DNA of 64,000 bases, from contig NZ_FOAN01000003.1 in the NCBI RefSeq assembly GCF_900109525.1, positions 248,001 to 312,000 of the forward strand. Direction: 5' to 3'. The notes below the pieces were generated by a model that saw only the letters and a program-made list of their open reading frames with translations, ran no database searches and was not told the DNA's origin. The position numbers and the translations under genes are program-made. Numbering within the stretch: the first letter of the stretch is position 1; each line of letters begins with the position of its first letter. Below, piece by piece: positions 27,218 to 37,457 of this stretch. Source of the DNA: Allobosea lupini (GTDB lineage: Bacteria > Pseudomonadota > Alphaproteobacteria > Rhizobiales > Beijerinckiaceae).

Positions 27218-27971
27218 CGCCGACACCATGCCGCTCGAGGACTATCTGGCGCAGGGCGGCAAGCTGACCACGTCCGAGAACGCGCCGCCGCGCTATCGCG
27301 GTGAGTTGCTGCGGTTGATGGCGACCTTCGTCGACAGCGAGCTGGCAGGCGCCGCTGGCTTCGCCGACATCATCAACCAGGGCCCGGGCATCAAGGAGCG
27401 CATCGCCGCCTCCCGCATCGTGCTGGAGAAGCTCGACCATGCCGAGCGCGTGCTGGCGGTGATGGGCGAGTTCGGCGCCGACATCTCGCGCTATGCCAAC
27501 CACCATCCCTGGGCCGAGCGCGTGGCGCGCGACAGCGATCTCGGTGCTGCCCGCCACGGCGCCGACATGCGGCTTGCCGTGCTGCACTATCCGCTGCAGG
27601 GCTGGCTCGACGCGGTCGTGATGAACGTGCTGATGGGCCAGGCCGTGGTGATCCAGATCGAGGAATTCGCCGGGCTTTCCTACCAGCCGCTGGCCGAGAT
27701 CTTCCGCGCCATCCTGCCGCGAGAGCGCCGGCACACCGAGCTGGGCGAGGAAGGTTTGCGCAAGCTACTTGAGGATGCAGGCAACCGGCCGCAGATTGCC
27801 GCAGCGCTCGCCTATTGGCGCCCGCGCGTCGCCGCGAGCTTCGGCCGCGGCAGTTCGGCGCATTTCGAGACGCAGAGGAAGTTCGGCCTGCGCCATACCG
27901 GCAATGCCGAACTCGCCGCCGCCTGGGAGCGGCAGGTCGGCAAGCTGCTGCACGCCATCGGCATCGCCTGA
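27207..27971 (+). CDS. additional PaaA/PaaC-family ferritin-like protein
   Basis: A 254-residue protein of the phenylacetic acid catabolic protein family (PaaA/PaaC superfamily), separate from the PaaA and PaaC encoded upstream. Helical segments include TFVDSELAGAAGFADII, VLEKLDHAERVLAVMG, VIQIEEFAGLSY and ERRHTELGEEGLRK. The spacing EKLDH is not a standard ExxH, so I cannot tell whether it holds a diiron site. Its start lies inside the end of paaE (11-nt overlap), which shows tight coupling to the operon. It may be an accessory or alternative subunit of the epoxidase, or an oxygenase for a related thioester. The function is unknown. Confidence 0.82.
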   Translation: MTSDADTMPLEDYLAQGGKLTTSENAPPRYRGELLRLMATFVDSELAGAAGFADIINQGPGIKERIAASRIVLEKLDHAERVLAVMGEFGADISRYANHHPWAERVARDSDLGAARHGADMRLAVLHYPLQGWLDAVVMNVLMGQAVVIQIEEFAGLSYQPLAEIFRAILPRERRHTELGEEGLRKLLEDAGNRPQIAAALAYWRPRVAASFGRGSSAHFETQRKFGLRHTGNAELAAAWERQVGKLLHAIGIA

Positions 27972-28034
27972 GCCGCATATCCAACCGATGACGGCGACAA
28001 GCCGCAAACTGCGATCGACAAGGGATCTCCAGGG

Positions 28035-30095
<2,061 letters not shown>

Positions 30096-30102
30096 GCGCG
30101 GC

Positions 30103-30699
30103 CTATTTCATCGCGCTGGCGCCGTCGAGGAACAGCGCGGTGACCATGTCGGCATAGCCTTCACGGCTGAGCGCGCCGCTCGGCCGGAACCAGGTGTAGA
30201 CCCAGTTGAGGATGCCGAAGAGCGACATGGTGACCGGCGTCACACCGGCGCTGCTTTTCGCCAGCGCCGGGTTGATGTCGACCAGCACGTCCGAGAACGC
30301 CTTGACGATGCGGCGCTCCATCTCGCGCAGTTCCAGCCTCTGGGCGTCGGTGAGCGAGCCGGTGCCGTTGAGCAGGACCTGGTGGAAGTTCGAGGCCGTG
30401 CGATAGTTCTCGAGCACGCCGCCGATCAGATGGCGCAGGCGCGCCCTTGGCTCGAGATCGGGCCGGTCGGCCTCGATGATCGCCGCCTCCAGCTCGACCA
30501 GATGGGTCAGGCCGATATCGAAGATCAGCAGGTCCTTGCTCGGATAGTAATGGTAGAGCAGCGCCTTGGAGACGTTGTTCTCCTGGGCGATCTGCGCCAT
30601 CGAGGCGCGCTCCATGCCGAGCTTGGCGAAGACGGCTGCGGCGCTGTCGAGGATGCTGCGCCGCTTCTCGTCGAAATCCGCAGCCCTGGTGCGGGCCAT
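30103..30699 (-). CDS. paaR: TetR-family regulator, PaaR-like
   Basis: A 198-residue TetR-family repressor. The N-terminal helix-turn-helix is ASMAQIAQENNVSKALLYHYYPSKDLL (HTH core about residues 32-55). The C-terminal ligand domain carries the segment TVMSLFGILNWVYTWFRP-like (TMSLFGILNWVYTWF), typical of acyl-CoA-sensing TetR proteins. Family knowledge: PaaR-type regulators release DNA on binding phenylacetyl-CoA. It lies between the two halves of the paa cluster and most likely binds the palindromes at 22250 and 33344. Only 6 bp separate its start from the paaK stop, so it is co-transcribed with paaG-paaI-paaK. Confidence 0.82.
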   Translation of the reverse strand: MARTRAADFDEKRRSILDSAAAVFAKLGMERASMAQIAQENNVSKALLYHYYPSKDLLIFDIGLTHLVELEAAIIEADRPDLEPRARLRHLIGGVLENYRTASNFHQVLLNGTGSLTDAQRLELREMERRIVKAFSDVLVDINPALAKSSAGVTPVTMSLFGILNWVYTWFRPSGALSREGYADMVTALFLDGASAMK

Positions 30700-30705
30700 C
30701 GCCTG

Positions 30706-32016
30706 TCATCCTTTCGGCCGGTTGTCGACGACGCGCCTGGCCTTGCCGGCCGAGCGCTCGACCGAATCGGGGTCGCCGACCTCGATCCTGGTGCTCACCC
30801 CCACCACGCTTTTGATGTGGTGCGCAAGCTCCTTGGCTGACGCAGCGCGCGCGTCGGCATCGGCTGCGTGCGGCATCGCCTCGACATGCACGACCATGTC
30901 GTCCATGCGGCCGGCGCGCACGAGCTCGATCTGGAAATGCGGGGCGAGCCCGCCGCATTTCAGCAATTGCTCCTCGATCTGCGTCGGGAAGATGTTGACG
31001 CCGCGCAGGATCATCATGTCGTCGGTGCGGCCGGTGATCTTCTCGATCCGGCGCATCGCCCGCGCCGTGCCGGGAAGCAGTCGCGTCAGGTCGCGCGTGC
31101 GGTAGCGGATGATCGGCAACGCCTCCTTGGTCAACGAGGTGAAAACGAGCTCGCCGATCTCGCCGTCGGGCAGGACTTCGCCGGTCTCCGGATCGATGAT
31201 CTCAGGATAGAAATGATCCTCCCAGACATGCAAACCGTCCTTTGTCTCGACGCATTCGCTGGCGACGCCGGGGCCGATCACCTCCGACAGGCCATAGATG
31301 TCGACGGCATGCATGTCGAAGTCCTGCTGGATCTCCTGGCGCATCGCATTGGTCCAGGGCTCGGCGCCGAAGATGCCGATGGCGAGCGAGGAGCTGCGCG
31401 GGTCGATGCCCTGGCGTCGGAATTCGTCGAGGATCGACAGCATGTAGGACGGCGTCACCATGATGATGCGCGGCTTGAAGTCCTGGATCAGGCAGACCTG
31501 GCGCTCGGTCATGCCGCCTGAGATCGGGATGACCGTGCAGCCGAGCTTCTCGGCACCGTAATGGGCGCCGAGCCCGCCGGTGAACAGGCCGTAGCCATAG
31601 GCGACATGGCAGATGTCGCCGGCCCGGCCGCCCGCCGCCCGGATCGAGCGGGCGACGCAAGTCGCCCACATCTCGATGTCGTTCTGGGTGTAGCCGACGA
31701 CCGTCGGCTTGCCGGTCGTGCCGGAGGAGGCGTGGATGCGGGCGACCTTTTCTCGAGGCACCGCGAACATCCCGAACGGATAGGTGTCGCGAAGGTCCTG
31801 CTTCACCGTGAACGGGAACTTCGAAAGGTCGGACAGCGTCCTGAGATCATCCGGATGGACGCCGGCCTCGTCGAACGTCGCTCGGTAATGCGCCGAGTTG
31901 CGATAGGCATGGTCGAGCGTCGTCTTCAGCCGCTTGAGCTGGAGCGCCGAGATCTCGTCGCGGGAGGCCGTTTCGATGGGGTCGAGCTCGCCCGGGCGGG
32001 GCGAAAGGTCTTCCAT
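30706..32016 (-). CDS. paaK: phenylacetate-CoA ligase
   Basis: A 436-residue AMP-forming ligase that activates phenylacetate to phenylacetyl-CoA, the first step of the pathway. The phosphate loop is HASSGTTGKPTVVGY (about residues 94-108); other signatures are GAHYGAEKLGCTVIP, IYGLSEVIGPGVA and the C-terminal GRTDDMMILRGVNIFP hinge. Length is normal. It is transcribed with paaG and paaI from the promoter near 33300. Confidence 0.95.
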   Translation of the reverse strand: MEDLSPRPGELDPIETASRDEISALQLKRLKTTLDHAYRNSAHYRATFDEAGVHPDDLRTLSDLSKFPFTVKQDLRDTYPFGMFAVPREKVARIHASSGTTGKPTVVGYTQNDIEMWATCVARSIRAAGGRAGDICHVAYGYGLFTGGLGAHYGAEKLGCTVIPISGGMTERQVCLIQDFKPRIIMVTPSYMLSILDEFRRQGIDPRSSSLAIGIFGAEPWTNAMRQEIQQDFDMHAVDIYGLSEVIGPGVASECVETKDGLHVWEDHFYPEIIDPETGEVLPDGEIGELVFTSLTKEALPIIRYRTRDLTRLLPGTARAMRRIEKITGRTDDMMILRGVNIFPTQIEEQLLKCGGLAPHFQIELVRAGRMDDMVVHVEAMPHAADADARAASAKELAHHIKSVVGVSTRIEVGDPDSVERSAGKARRVVDNRPKG

Positions 32017-32054
32017 GGGTCTCCTCCGCTTCAGTCTTGTTTCAGCCGGCGCGT

Positions 32055-32501
32055 TCAGTCCGGTACGGGTATCGGCGTGCCCTTGACGGTGCGGGAATGG
32101 CCGCGGAATTCCGCGACATGCTCGCCGTTCTGGTTCGTCACCGTGATGTCATAGATGCCGCCGCGGCCGATGCGCGAGACTTCGCGCGCGCTCGCGCTGA
32201 GCCGGTCACCCGCGAAGGCGGGGCGCAGGAAGGTCACTGAGCAATGCTGCGCGACGGTGTTCTGGTTGTAGCTGTTGCAGGCGAAGGCGAAGGCCGAGTC
32301 CGCCAAAGTGAAGATGTAGCCGCCATGGCAGGTCTTGTGGCCGTTGGTCATCTCGACCGTGATGGTCAGCGACAGCTGCGCCTCGCCGGGACCGATCGCG
32401 TCGAGACTCATGCCGAGGCTGCGGGAAGCGAGGTCCTTCTCCCACATCGCCGCGGCAGAGGCGCGGGCGACGGCGAGCGGATCGGAGACGTCGAGGCTCA
32501 T
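32055..32501 (-). CDS. paaI: hotdog-fold thioesterase PaaI
   Basis: A 148-residue acyl-CoA thioesterase of the 4HBT family that hydrolyses stalled ring-hydroxylated phenylacetyl-CoA esters and so frees CoA. Catalytic segment: GHKTCHGGYIFTLADSAFAF, with the HGG and the Asp of LADSA. The 3' end of paaG overlaps its ATG (ATGA). Normal length. Confidence 0.93.
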   Translation of the reverse strand: MSLDVSDPLAVARASAAAMWEKDLASRSLGMSLDAIGPGEAQLSLTITVEMTNGHKTCHGGYIFTLADSAFAFACNSYNQNTVAQHCSVTFLRPAFAGDRLSASAREVSRIGRGGIYDITVTNQNGEHVAEFRGHSRTVKGTPIPVPD

Positions 32502-33283
32502 CGTCCGCTGAACTTCGGCTGGCGCTTGTCGAGGAAAGCGAGCACGCCCTCGGCATAGTCGGCGCTGCGGCCGGCCCGGCGCTGCAAATCGCGCTCGAGG
32601 TCGAGCTGCTGGTCGAGGGTGTTGCCGGCCGAAGCCTGGATCGCCTGCTTGATCAGGCCGAGCCCGAAGGTCGGGCCGGCGGCGAGCTTCTTGCCGAGTG
32701 CCTCGGCCTCGCTCATCAGCTCTGCATCATCGACGGCGCGCCAGATCAGGCCCCAGGCGGCGGCGGTTTCCGCCGTCAGCGGCTCCGCGGTCAGCGCGAG
32801 CGCCTTGGCGCGGGCTTCGCCGAGCAATTGCGCGAGGCTCCAGGTTCCGCCGGAATCGGGGATGAGGCCGATCTTCGAGAAGGCCTGGATGAACTTCGCC
32901 GACCGCGCCGCCAGCACGATGTCGCAGGCGATCGCGATATTGGCGCCGGCGCCGGCGGCGACGCCGTTGACCGCGCAGACGACCGGCTTGTCGAGACTGC
33001 GGATCTGGCGGATCAGCGGATTATAGAAGCTTTCGATCGTGCGGCCGAGATCCGGCGCCGTCTCCTTGCGCGGATCGCGATCGCCGAGGTCCTGGCCGGC
33101 GCAGAAGCCGCGGCCGGCGCCGGTGAGCAGCACCGCGCGGATGTCGCTCTCGTCATGCGCATGCTGGAATCCGGCGCGTAGCGCAAGGTGCATCTCGTCG
33201 TTGAAGGCGTTCAGCTTGTCGGGGCGATTGAGCGTCAGCCGTAGCAGGCCGTCGGCGAGCTCGATCTTGACCGTGTCGGACAC
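32498..33283 (-). CDS. paaG: 2-(1,2-epoxy-1,2-dihydrophenyl)acetyl-CoA isomerase
   Basis: A 261-residue crotonase-family enzyme that isomerises the ring epoxide to oxepin-CoA. Crotonase signatures are LTLNRPDKLNAFND, the oxyanion hole AGRGFCAGQDLGDRDP and VAAGAGANIAIACD, and FSKIGLIPDSGGTWSL with the catalytic Asp. I chose GTG 33283, which has GGAGGA with a six-base spacer; ATG 33298 lies inside that ribosome site's upstream side and is less likely. It is the first gene of the minus-strand unit paaG-paaI-paaK-regulator. paaF and paaH homologs are not in the window. Confidence 0.92.
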   Translation of the reverse strand: MSDTVKIELADGLLRLTLNRPDKLNAFNDEMHLALRAGFQHAHDESDIRAVLLTGAGRGFCAGQDLGDRDPRKETAPDLGRTIESFYNPLIRQIRSLDKPVVCAVNGVAAGAGANIAIACDIVLAARSAKFIQAFSKIGLIPDSGGTWSLAQLLGEARAKALALTAEPLTAETAAAWGLIWRAVDDAELMSEAEALGKKLAAGPTFGLGLIKQAIQASAGNTLDQQLDLERDLQRRAGRSADYAEGVLAFLDKRQPKFSGR

Positions 33284-33343
33284 GCGCCGTCCTCCCATAT
33301 CGTCGCGGCCTTGGGCCGTCGCTCCAAAAAATTCCTTGCATAG

Positions 33344-33359
33344 TCCGAACGGTCGGTCA
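33344..33359. promoter_or_regulatory. second PaaR/TetR-type operator, between paaG and the ABC importer
   Basis: On the minus strand this reads TGACCGACCGTTCGGA, sharing the TGACCGACCG core with the site at 22250-22265; the dyad has one mismatch. It lies 61 bp before paaG and 163 bp before the importer gene, in a 238-bp divergent region, so it could control both directions. Confidence 0.65.
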
Positions 33360-33521
33360 ATTATTAACTCAACACAGGCGCGAGCAAGCTGGATGGGTCC
33401 GCCCGATCCAAGCCGATCGAGTCTGCGGGGAACGATAAGGACTGTGCTCCGAACCTTCGGCGGCGCGGCGACAGCCACAAAGCGCTTGGACAAAAAAGCG
33501 CCTGGGACGGTGGAGGAAACG

Positions 33522-34658
33522 ATGAAGTTCGGACTAATCGGCGGCGCGCTCGCGCTGACGCTCGGCTTGGCTGGCCCGGCCTTCGCCGACATCAAGATCG
33601 GCGCCTCGGTCTCCGAGACCGGCCCGGCCTCCTCGCTCGGCGACCCCGAGGCCAAGACCCTCAAGCTGCTGGTCGACGAGATCAATGCCGCCGGCGGCGT
33701 GCTCGGCCAGAAGATCAAGCTCGTCCTTTATGACGATGGCGGCGACCCGAACAAGGCACGCACCTTCGCCACCCGCCTGGTCGAGGACGACGAGGTCGTC
33801 GCCATCGTCGGCGGCTCGACCACCGGCACCACCATGTCGATCATCTCGGTCGTCGAGAACGCCAAGATCCCGTTCATCTCGCTGGCGGGCGCGATAGAGA
33901 TCGTCGATCCCGTGAAGCCCTTCGTCTTCAAGACGCCGCATACCGACCGGATGGCCTGCCGCAAGATCTTCGAGGACATGAAGGCCAAGGGCTTCAGCAA
34001 GATCGCGCTGATCTCAGGCTCTGACGGCTTCGGCGCCTCGATGCGCAAGCAGTGCCTGCAGGTCATCGGGGAGTTCGGCATCACCGTGCTGGCGGAGGAG
34101 ACCTACGGCCCGAACGACGCCGACATGACCCCGCAGCTCACCAATATCCGGTCCAAGGCGGATGTGCAGGCGATCCTCAATCCCGGCTTCGGCCAGGGTC
34201 CGGCGATCGTGACCCGCAATTACGGCCAGCTCGGCATCAAGACGCCGCTCTACCAGTCGCATGGCGTCGCTTCGAAGAGCTTCATCGACCTCGCCGGCCC
34301 GGCCTCGGAAGGCGTGCGCCTGCCTGGCACGGCGGTCCTCGTCGCTAGCCTCCTGCCGGCGAACGACCCGCAGAAGCCGGTCGTCTCGGCCTATACAAGC
34401 GCCTACCAGGCGAAGTTCAACCAGCCCGCCTCCACCTTCGGCGGCTATGCACATGACGGCCTGCGGCTGCTGGTCGATGCGATCAAGCGTGCCGGCAAGG
34501 CGGAGCCGAAGGCGATCCGCGACGCGCTCGAGGGCACCAAGGGCTTCGTCGGGGTCACCGGCACCTTCAACATGGCGGCATCAGACCATCTCGGCCTCGA
34601 CCTTTCCGCCTTCCGCATGCTCGAGATCAAGGGCGGCAACTGGGCACTGGTGCAGTAG
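33522..34658 (+). CDS. Liv-type ABC importer, periplasmic binding protein
   Basis: A 378-residue periplasmic binding protein of the branched-chain amino acid/aromatic acid (HAAT) family. The signal peptide is MKFGLIGGALALTLGLAGPAFA; the mature protein starts DIKIGASVSETGPASSLGDPE. IVGGSTTGTTMSIISVVE and the FKTPHTDRMA segment line the ligand cleft. GGAGG precedes ATG 33522. Divergence from paaG across a shared operator suggests uptake of phenylacetate or a related aromatic acid rather than leucine. Family knowledge: similar importers beside aromatic pathways carry such acids. Confidence 0.85.
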   Translation: MKFGLIGGALALTLGLAGPAFADIKIGASVSETGPASSLGDPEAKTLKLLVDEINAAGGVLGQKIKLVLYDDGGDPNKARTFATRLVEDDEVVAIVGGSTTGTTMSIISVVENAKIPFISLAGAIEIVDPVKPFVFKTPHTDRMACRKIFEDMKAKGFSKIALISGSDGFGASMRKQCLQVIGEFGITVLAEETYGPNDADMTPQLTNIRSKADVQAILNPGFGQGPAIVTRNYGQLGIKTPLYQSHGVASKSFIDLAGPASEGVRLPGTAVLVASLLPANDPQKPVVSAYTSAYQAKFNQPASTFGGYAHDGLRLLVDAIKRAGKAEPKAIRDALEGTKGFVGVTGTFNMAASDHLGLDLSAFRMLEIKGGNWALVQ

Positions 34659-34704
34659 GGCGCCGGAATGGGGCGCGTCTGCGGTCGCTGAGCGACGCCC
34701 TTTG

Positions 34705-34797
34705 CGTCATGGTCGGGCTTGTCCCGACCATCCACGTCTTCCCTCGGGCAAGGTGGTGTTCAAGACGTGGATGCTCGCCATAAGGGCGAGCATGACG
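34705..34797. repeat. cloverleaf-like palindromic intergenic element
   Basis: A 93-bp element inside the importer operon. Outer arms CGTCATG (34705-34711) and CATGACG (34791-34797) and inner arms CATCCACGTCTT (34729-34740) and AAGACGTGGATG (34762-34773) are perfect inverted repeats. Between outer and inner arm on each side sits a smaller hairpin: GTCGGG-N5-CCCGAC (34712-34728) and CTCGCC-N5-GGCGAG (34774-34790). The whole can fold as a cloverleaf. Similar CGTCATGG-type repeats are, to my recollection, scattered in Bosea/Bradyrhizobium genomes. Confidence 0.8.
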
Positions 34798-34843
34798 GGC
34801 TGGACTGGCCTTCAGCATCTGATCTGGCCACGGGGAGCATCAA

Positions 34844-35716
34844 GTGCCCGAACTTCTCCAATACCTGTTGTCGGGCGTGACGGTTGGGGCTGTCTATGCG
34901 CTCGTCGCGCTCGGCTTCACCCTGATCTACAACGCCTCCGACGTGGTGAACTTCGCCCAGGGCGAGTTCGTCATGCTCGGCGGCATGATCACCTTCTTCG
35001 CCTGGCAGGCCGGCATCCCGCTGCCGCTGGCGGCGCTGCTCGCCATCCTCGCCGCCGCGACGATCGGCGTGCTCCTCAACAAGCTCGCGATCGAGCCGGC
35101 GCGCGGCGCGCCGGTCGCCAGCCTGATCATCATCACCATCGGCGCCTCGATCTTCCTGCGCGGCAGCGCCCAACTCGTCTTCGACAAGCAACTCCACCGC
35201 TTCCCGAGCTTCTCCGGCGATGATCCGCTCAGGGTCTTCGGCGCGACGATGCTGCCCCAGGGCCTCTGGGTCATCGCCGGGGCGGTCGCGATCTTCGTTG
35301 TCCTTTGGCTGTTCTTCGCCCGCACGCTGACCGGCAAGGCCGTGCTCGCCACCGCCAACAACCGCATCGCGGCGAGCCTGGTCGGCATCAATCCCAATCA
35401 CATGATGACGCTGAGCTTCGCCGTCTCGGCCGCGATCGGCGCGCTCGCTGGCGTGCTCGTCACCCCGATCACCCTCACCAGTTATGATCTCGGCGTCGCG
35501 ATGGCGTTGAAGGGCTTCGCCGCCGCCATGCTCGGCGGCATGGGCGTTCCGGCCGGGGCGTTGATCGGCGGCCTGCTGCTCGGACTGATCGAGGCGCTGA
35601 CCGCCGGCTACGTCAGTTCGGTCTACAAGGACGCGGTCGCCTTCGTGCTGATCCTCGTGATCCTGTTCGCGCGGCCTCAAGGGCTGTTCGGCCGCAAGGC
35701 GATGGACCGGGTCTGA
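34844..35716 (+). CDS. Liv-type ABC importer permease, LivH family
   Basis: A 290-residue inner-membrane permease with about eight helices. N-terminal LLSGVTVGAVYALVALGFTLIYNASDVVNFAQGEFVMLG is the LivH signature region; the cytoplasmic coupling segment lies near ATANNRIAASLVGINPNHMM. GTG 34844 has GGGGAG at a suitable distance. The gap after the binding-protein gene (185 bp) is filled mostly by the palindromic element. It pairs with the LivM-type permease two bases downstream. Confidence 0.9.
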   Translation: MPELLQYLLSGVTVGAVYALVALGFTLIYNASDVVNFAQGEFVMLGGMITFFAWQAGIPLPLAALLAILAAATIGVLLNKLAIEPARGAPVASLIIITIGASIFLRGSAQLVFDKQLHRFPSFSGDDPLRVFGATMLPQGLWVIAGAVAIFVVLWLFFARTLTGKAVLATANNRIAASLVGINPNHMMTLSFAVSAAIGALAGVLVTPITLTSYDLGVAMALKGFAAAMLGGMGVPAGALIGGLLLGLIEALTAGYVSSVYKDAVAFVLILVILFARPQGLFGRKAMDRV

Positions 35717-35718
35717 CG

Positions 35719-36672
35719 ATGCGCCTGTCCCAAAAGCATCTGACCCTGATCGCGCTGGCCGTGCTGATCGCACTGGCGCCGGCCTTCTTCCCTTCGAATT
35801 TCTACTACCGCATCGGCGCGCTGATCTTCGTGAACGGGCTCGCCGTCACCGGCCTAGTCGTGCTGATCGGCTTCGCCGGCCAGATCAGCCTCGGCCATGC
35901 CGGCTTCGCCGGAATCGGCGCCTATGCCTGCGCGCTGGCTCCCGGCTATCTCGGCCTGCATCCAGGCTTGGCCATGTTGCTTGGGGCGCTGCTTTCGGGC
36001 GGCATCGCCTGGCTGATCGGACGGCCGATCCTGCGCCTCAAGGGCTATTACCTCGCTGTCGCCACGCTTGGCTTCGGCATCCTTGTCTCGATGGTGCTCG
36101 CCAACGAGGCGAAGATCACCGGTGGGCCGGACGGGCGCGAGGTCGCCGAGCTCGGCCTGCGCAGTGCGCTCGCCGCCATCGGCATCGGCCTGAGCAACGC
36201 CCAGTTCTGGTACGCCGCCACCGGCCTCTCGATGCTCGCGGGCGCCTGGATCGCGCTTAACCTGCAGGATAGCCCCTCGGGACGGGCGCTGCGTGCCCTG
36301 CACGATTCAGAGGTCGCGGCCCGCACCGTCGGTGTCGACGTCGCCCGGCTGAAACTCTCGGCCTTCGTGATCTCGGCCGTCTACGCCTCGCTGTCCGGTT
36401 CGCTGCTGGCGCTGATGAACCGCTTCATCACGCCCGATGTTGCCGGCTTCCTGCACTCGGTCGAGCTGGTGACGATGACGGTGTTCGGCGGCGTCGGATC
36501 GGTTCCGGGCGCCATCCTCGGCGCGGCGACGCTGACCCTGCTGCCGCAGGCGCTGACCGTGCTGCAGCAATACGAGAACCTCATCCTCGGCCTGATCATG
36601 ATGCTGGTGATGATCTTCATGCGCGAGGGGCTGCTGCCCTCGATCATGCGCCGCTTGAAGGGGAGGGGCTGA
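35719..36672 (+). CDS. Liv-type ABC importer permease, LivM family
   Basis: A 317-residue permease partner of the LivH-type protein. LivM features: GLVVLIGFAGQISLGHAGFAGIGAY, LKGYYLAVATLGFGIL, GPDGREV and the coupling segment RALHDSEVAARTVGVDVARLKL. Its stop overlaps the ATPase start (TGATG). Confidence 0.92.
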   Translation: MRLSQKHLTLIALAVLIALAPAFFPSNFYYRIGALIFVNGLAVTGLVVLIGFAGQISLGHAGFAGIGAYACALAPGYLGLHPGLAMLLGALLSGGIAWLIGRPILRLKGYYLAVATLGFGILVSMVLANEAKITGGPDGREVAELGLRSALAAIGIGLSNAQFWYAATGLSMLAGAWIALNLQDSPSGRALRALHDSEVAARTVGVDVARLKLSAFVISAVYASLSGSLLALMNRFITPDVAGFLHSVELVTMTVFGGVGSVPGAILGAATLTLLPQALTVLQQYENLILGLIMMLVMIFMREGLLPSIMRRLKGRG

Positions 36673-37457
36673 TGACGCTTCTCTCGGTCGAAGCTCTCGG
36701 CATCGATTTCGGCGGCCTTCGCGCCGTCAACGATGTCGGCTTCTCGGTCTCGCCCGGCGAGATCGTCTCGGTGATCGGTCCGAACGGCGCCGGCAAGACC
36801 ACGCTGTTCAACATGATCTCGGGCGTCTACCAGCCGCAGCGCGGCCGGATCGCGCTGGACGGGCAGGACGTCACCGGCCTGGCGCCGAACCGCCTCGCCG
36901 AGCGCGGCCTCTCCCGCACCTTCCAGAACCTGCAGATCTTCCAGCGCATGAGCGTGCTGGAGAATGCCATGACCGGCTGCCATCTCCGGGAGCGCGGGCC
37001 GATCCTCGGCGATCTCCTCAGCCTGCCGTCCTCGCGCCGCCGCAGCGCCGACGCCAGGGCGCGCGCCACCGAACTGCTGGAGCGGGTCGGCCTGGCGCGC
37101 GGCGCCGAGCGGGAGGCCTCCTCGCTCTCCTATGGCGCGCTGAAGCGCTTGGAGATCGCGCGCGCTCTGGCGCTGGAGCCGCGCATCCTTCTGCTCGACG
37201 AGCCGGCGGCCGGCTGCAACGCCGTCGAGACCGAGGAGATCGACCATCTGATCGCCGAGGTCGCCAGGTCCGGCGTCGCCATTCTCCTGGTCGAGCACGA
37301 CATGAAGATGGTGATGCGGATATCCCAGCACATCGTCGTGCTCGATCGCGGCGAGAAGATCGCCGAGGGCGCACCTGCTGCCGTCTCGCGCGATCCCAGG
37401 GTGATCGAGGCCTATCTCGGCGCGCAAGCGACGGAGGCGGGCGATGCTCTCCGTTGA
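36672..37457 (+). CDS. Liv-type ABC importer ATPase, LivG family
   Basis: A 261-residue ABC ATPase. Walker A GPNGAGKTT (about residues 36-44), signature LSYGALKRLEIARAL, Walker B ILLLDEPAAGCN and the switch His in LVEHDMKMV are present. The signature reads LSYG rather than LSGG, as is common in LivG proteins. It overlaps the LivF-type gene by 14 bases. Confidence 0.92.
   Translation: MTLLSVEALGIDFGGLRAVNDVGFSVSPGEIVSVIGPNGAGKTTLFNMISGVYQPQRGRIALDGQDVTGLAPNRLAERGLSRTFQNLQIFQRMSVLENAMTGCHLRERGPILGDLLSLPSSRRRSADARARATELLERVGLARGAEREASSLSYGALKRLEIARALALEPRILLLDEPAAGCNAVETEEIDHLIAEVARSGVAILLVEHDMKMVMRISQHIVVLDRGEKIAEGAPAAVSRDPRVIEAYLGAQATEAGDALR

Noticed and set aside
33039..33521. Upstream extension of the importer binding-protein frame
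   Set aside because: It runs antisense through paaG and the operator; ATG 33522 starts a normal signal peptide after GGAGG.
34659..34843. Insertion sequence remnant in the importer operon
   Set aside because: No transposase fragment or flanking duplication is visible; the nested inverted repeats fit a short palindromic repeat instead.
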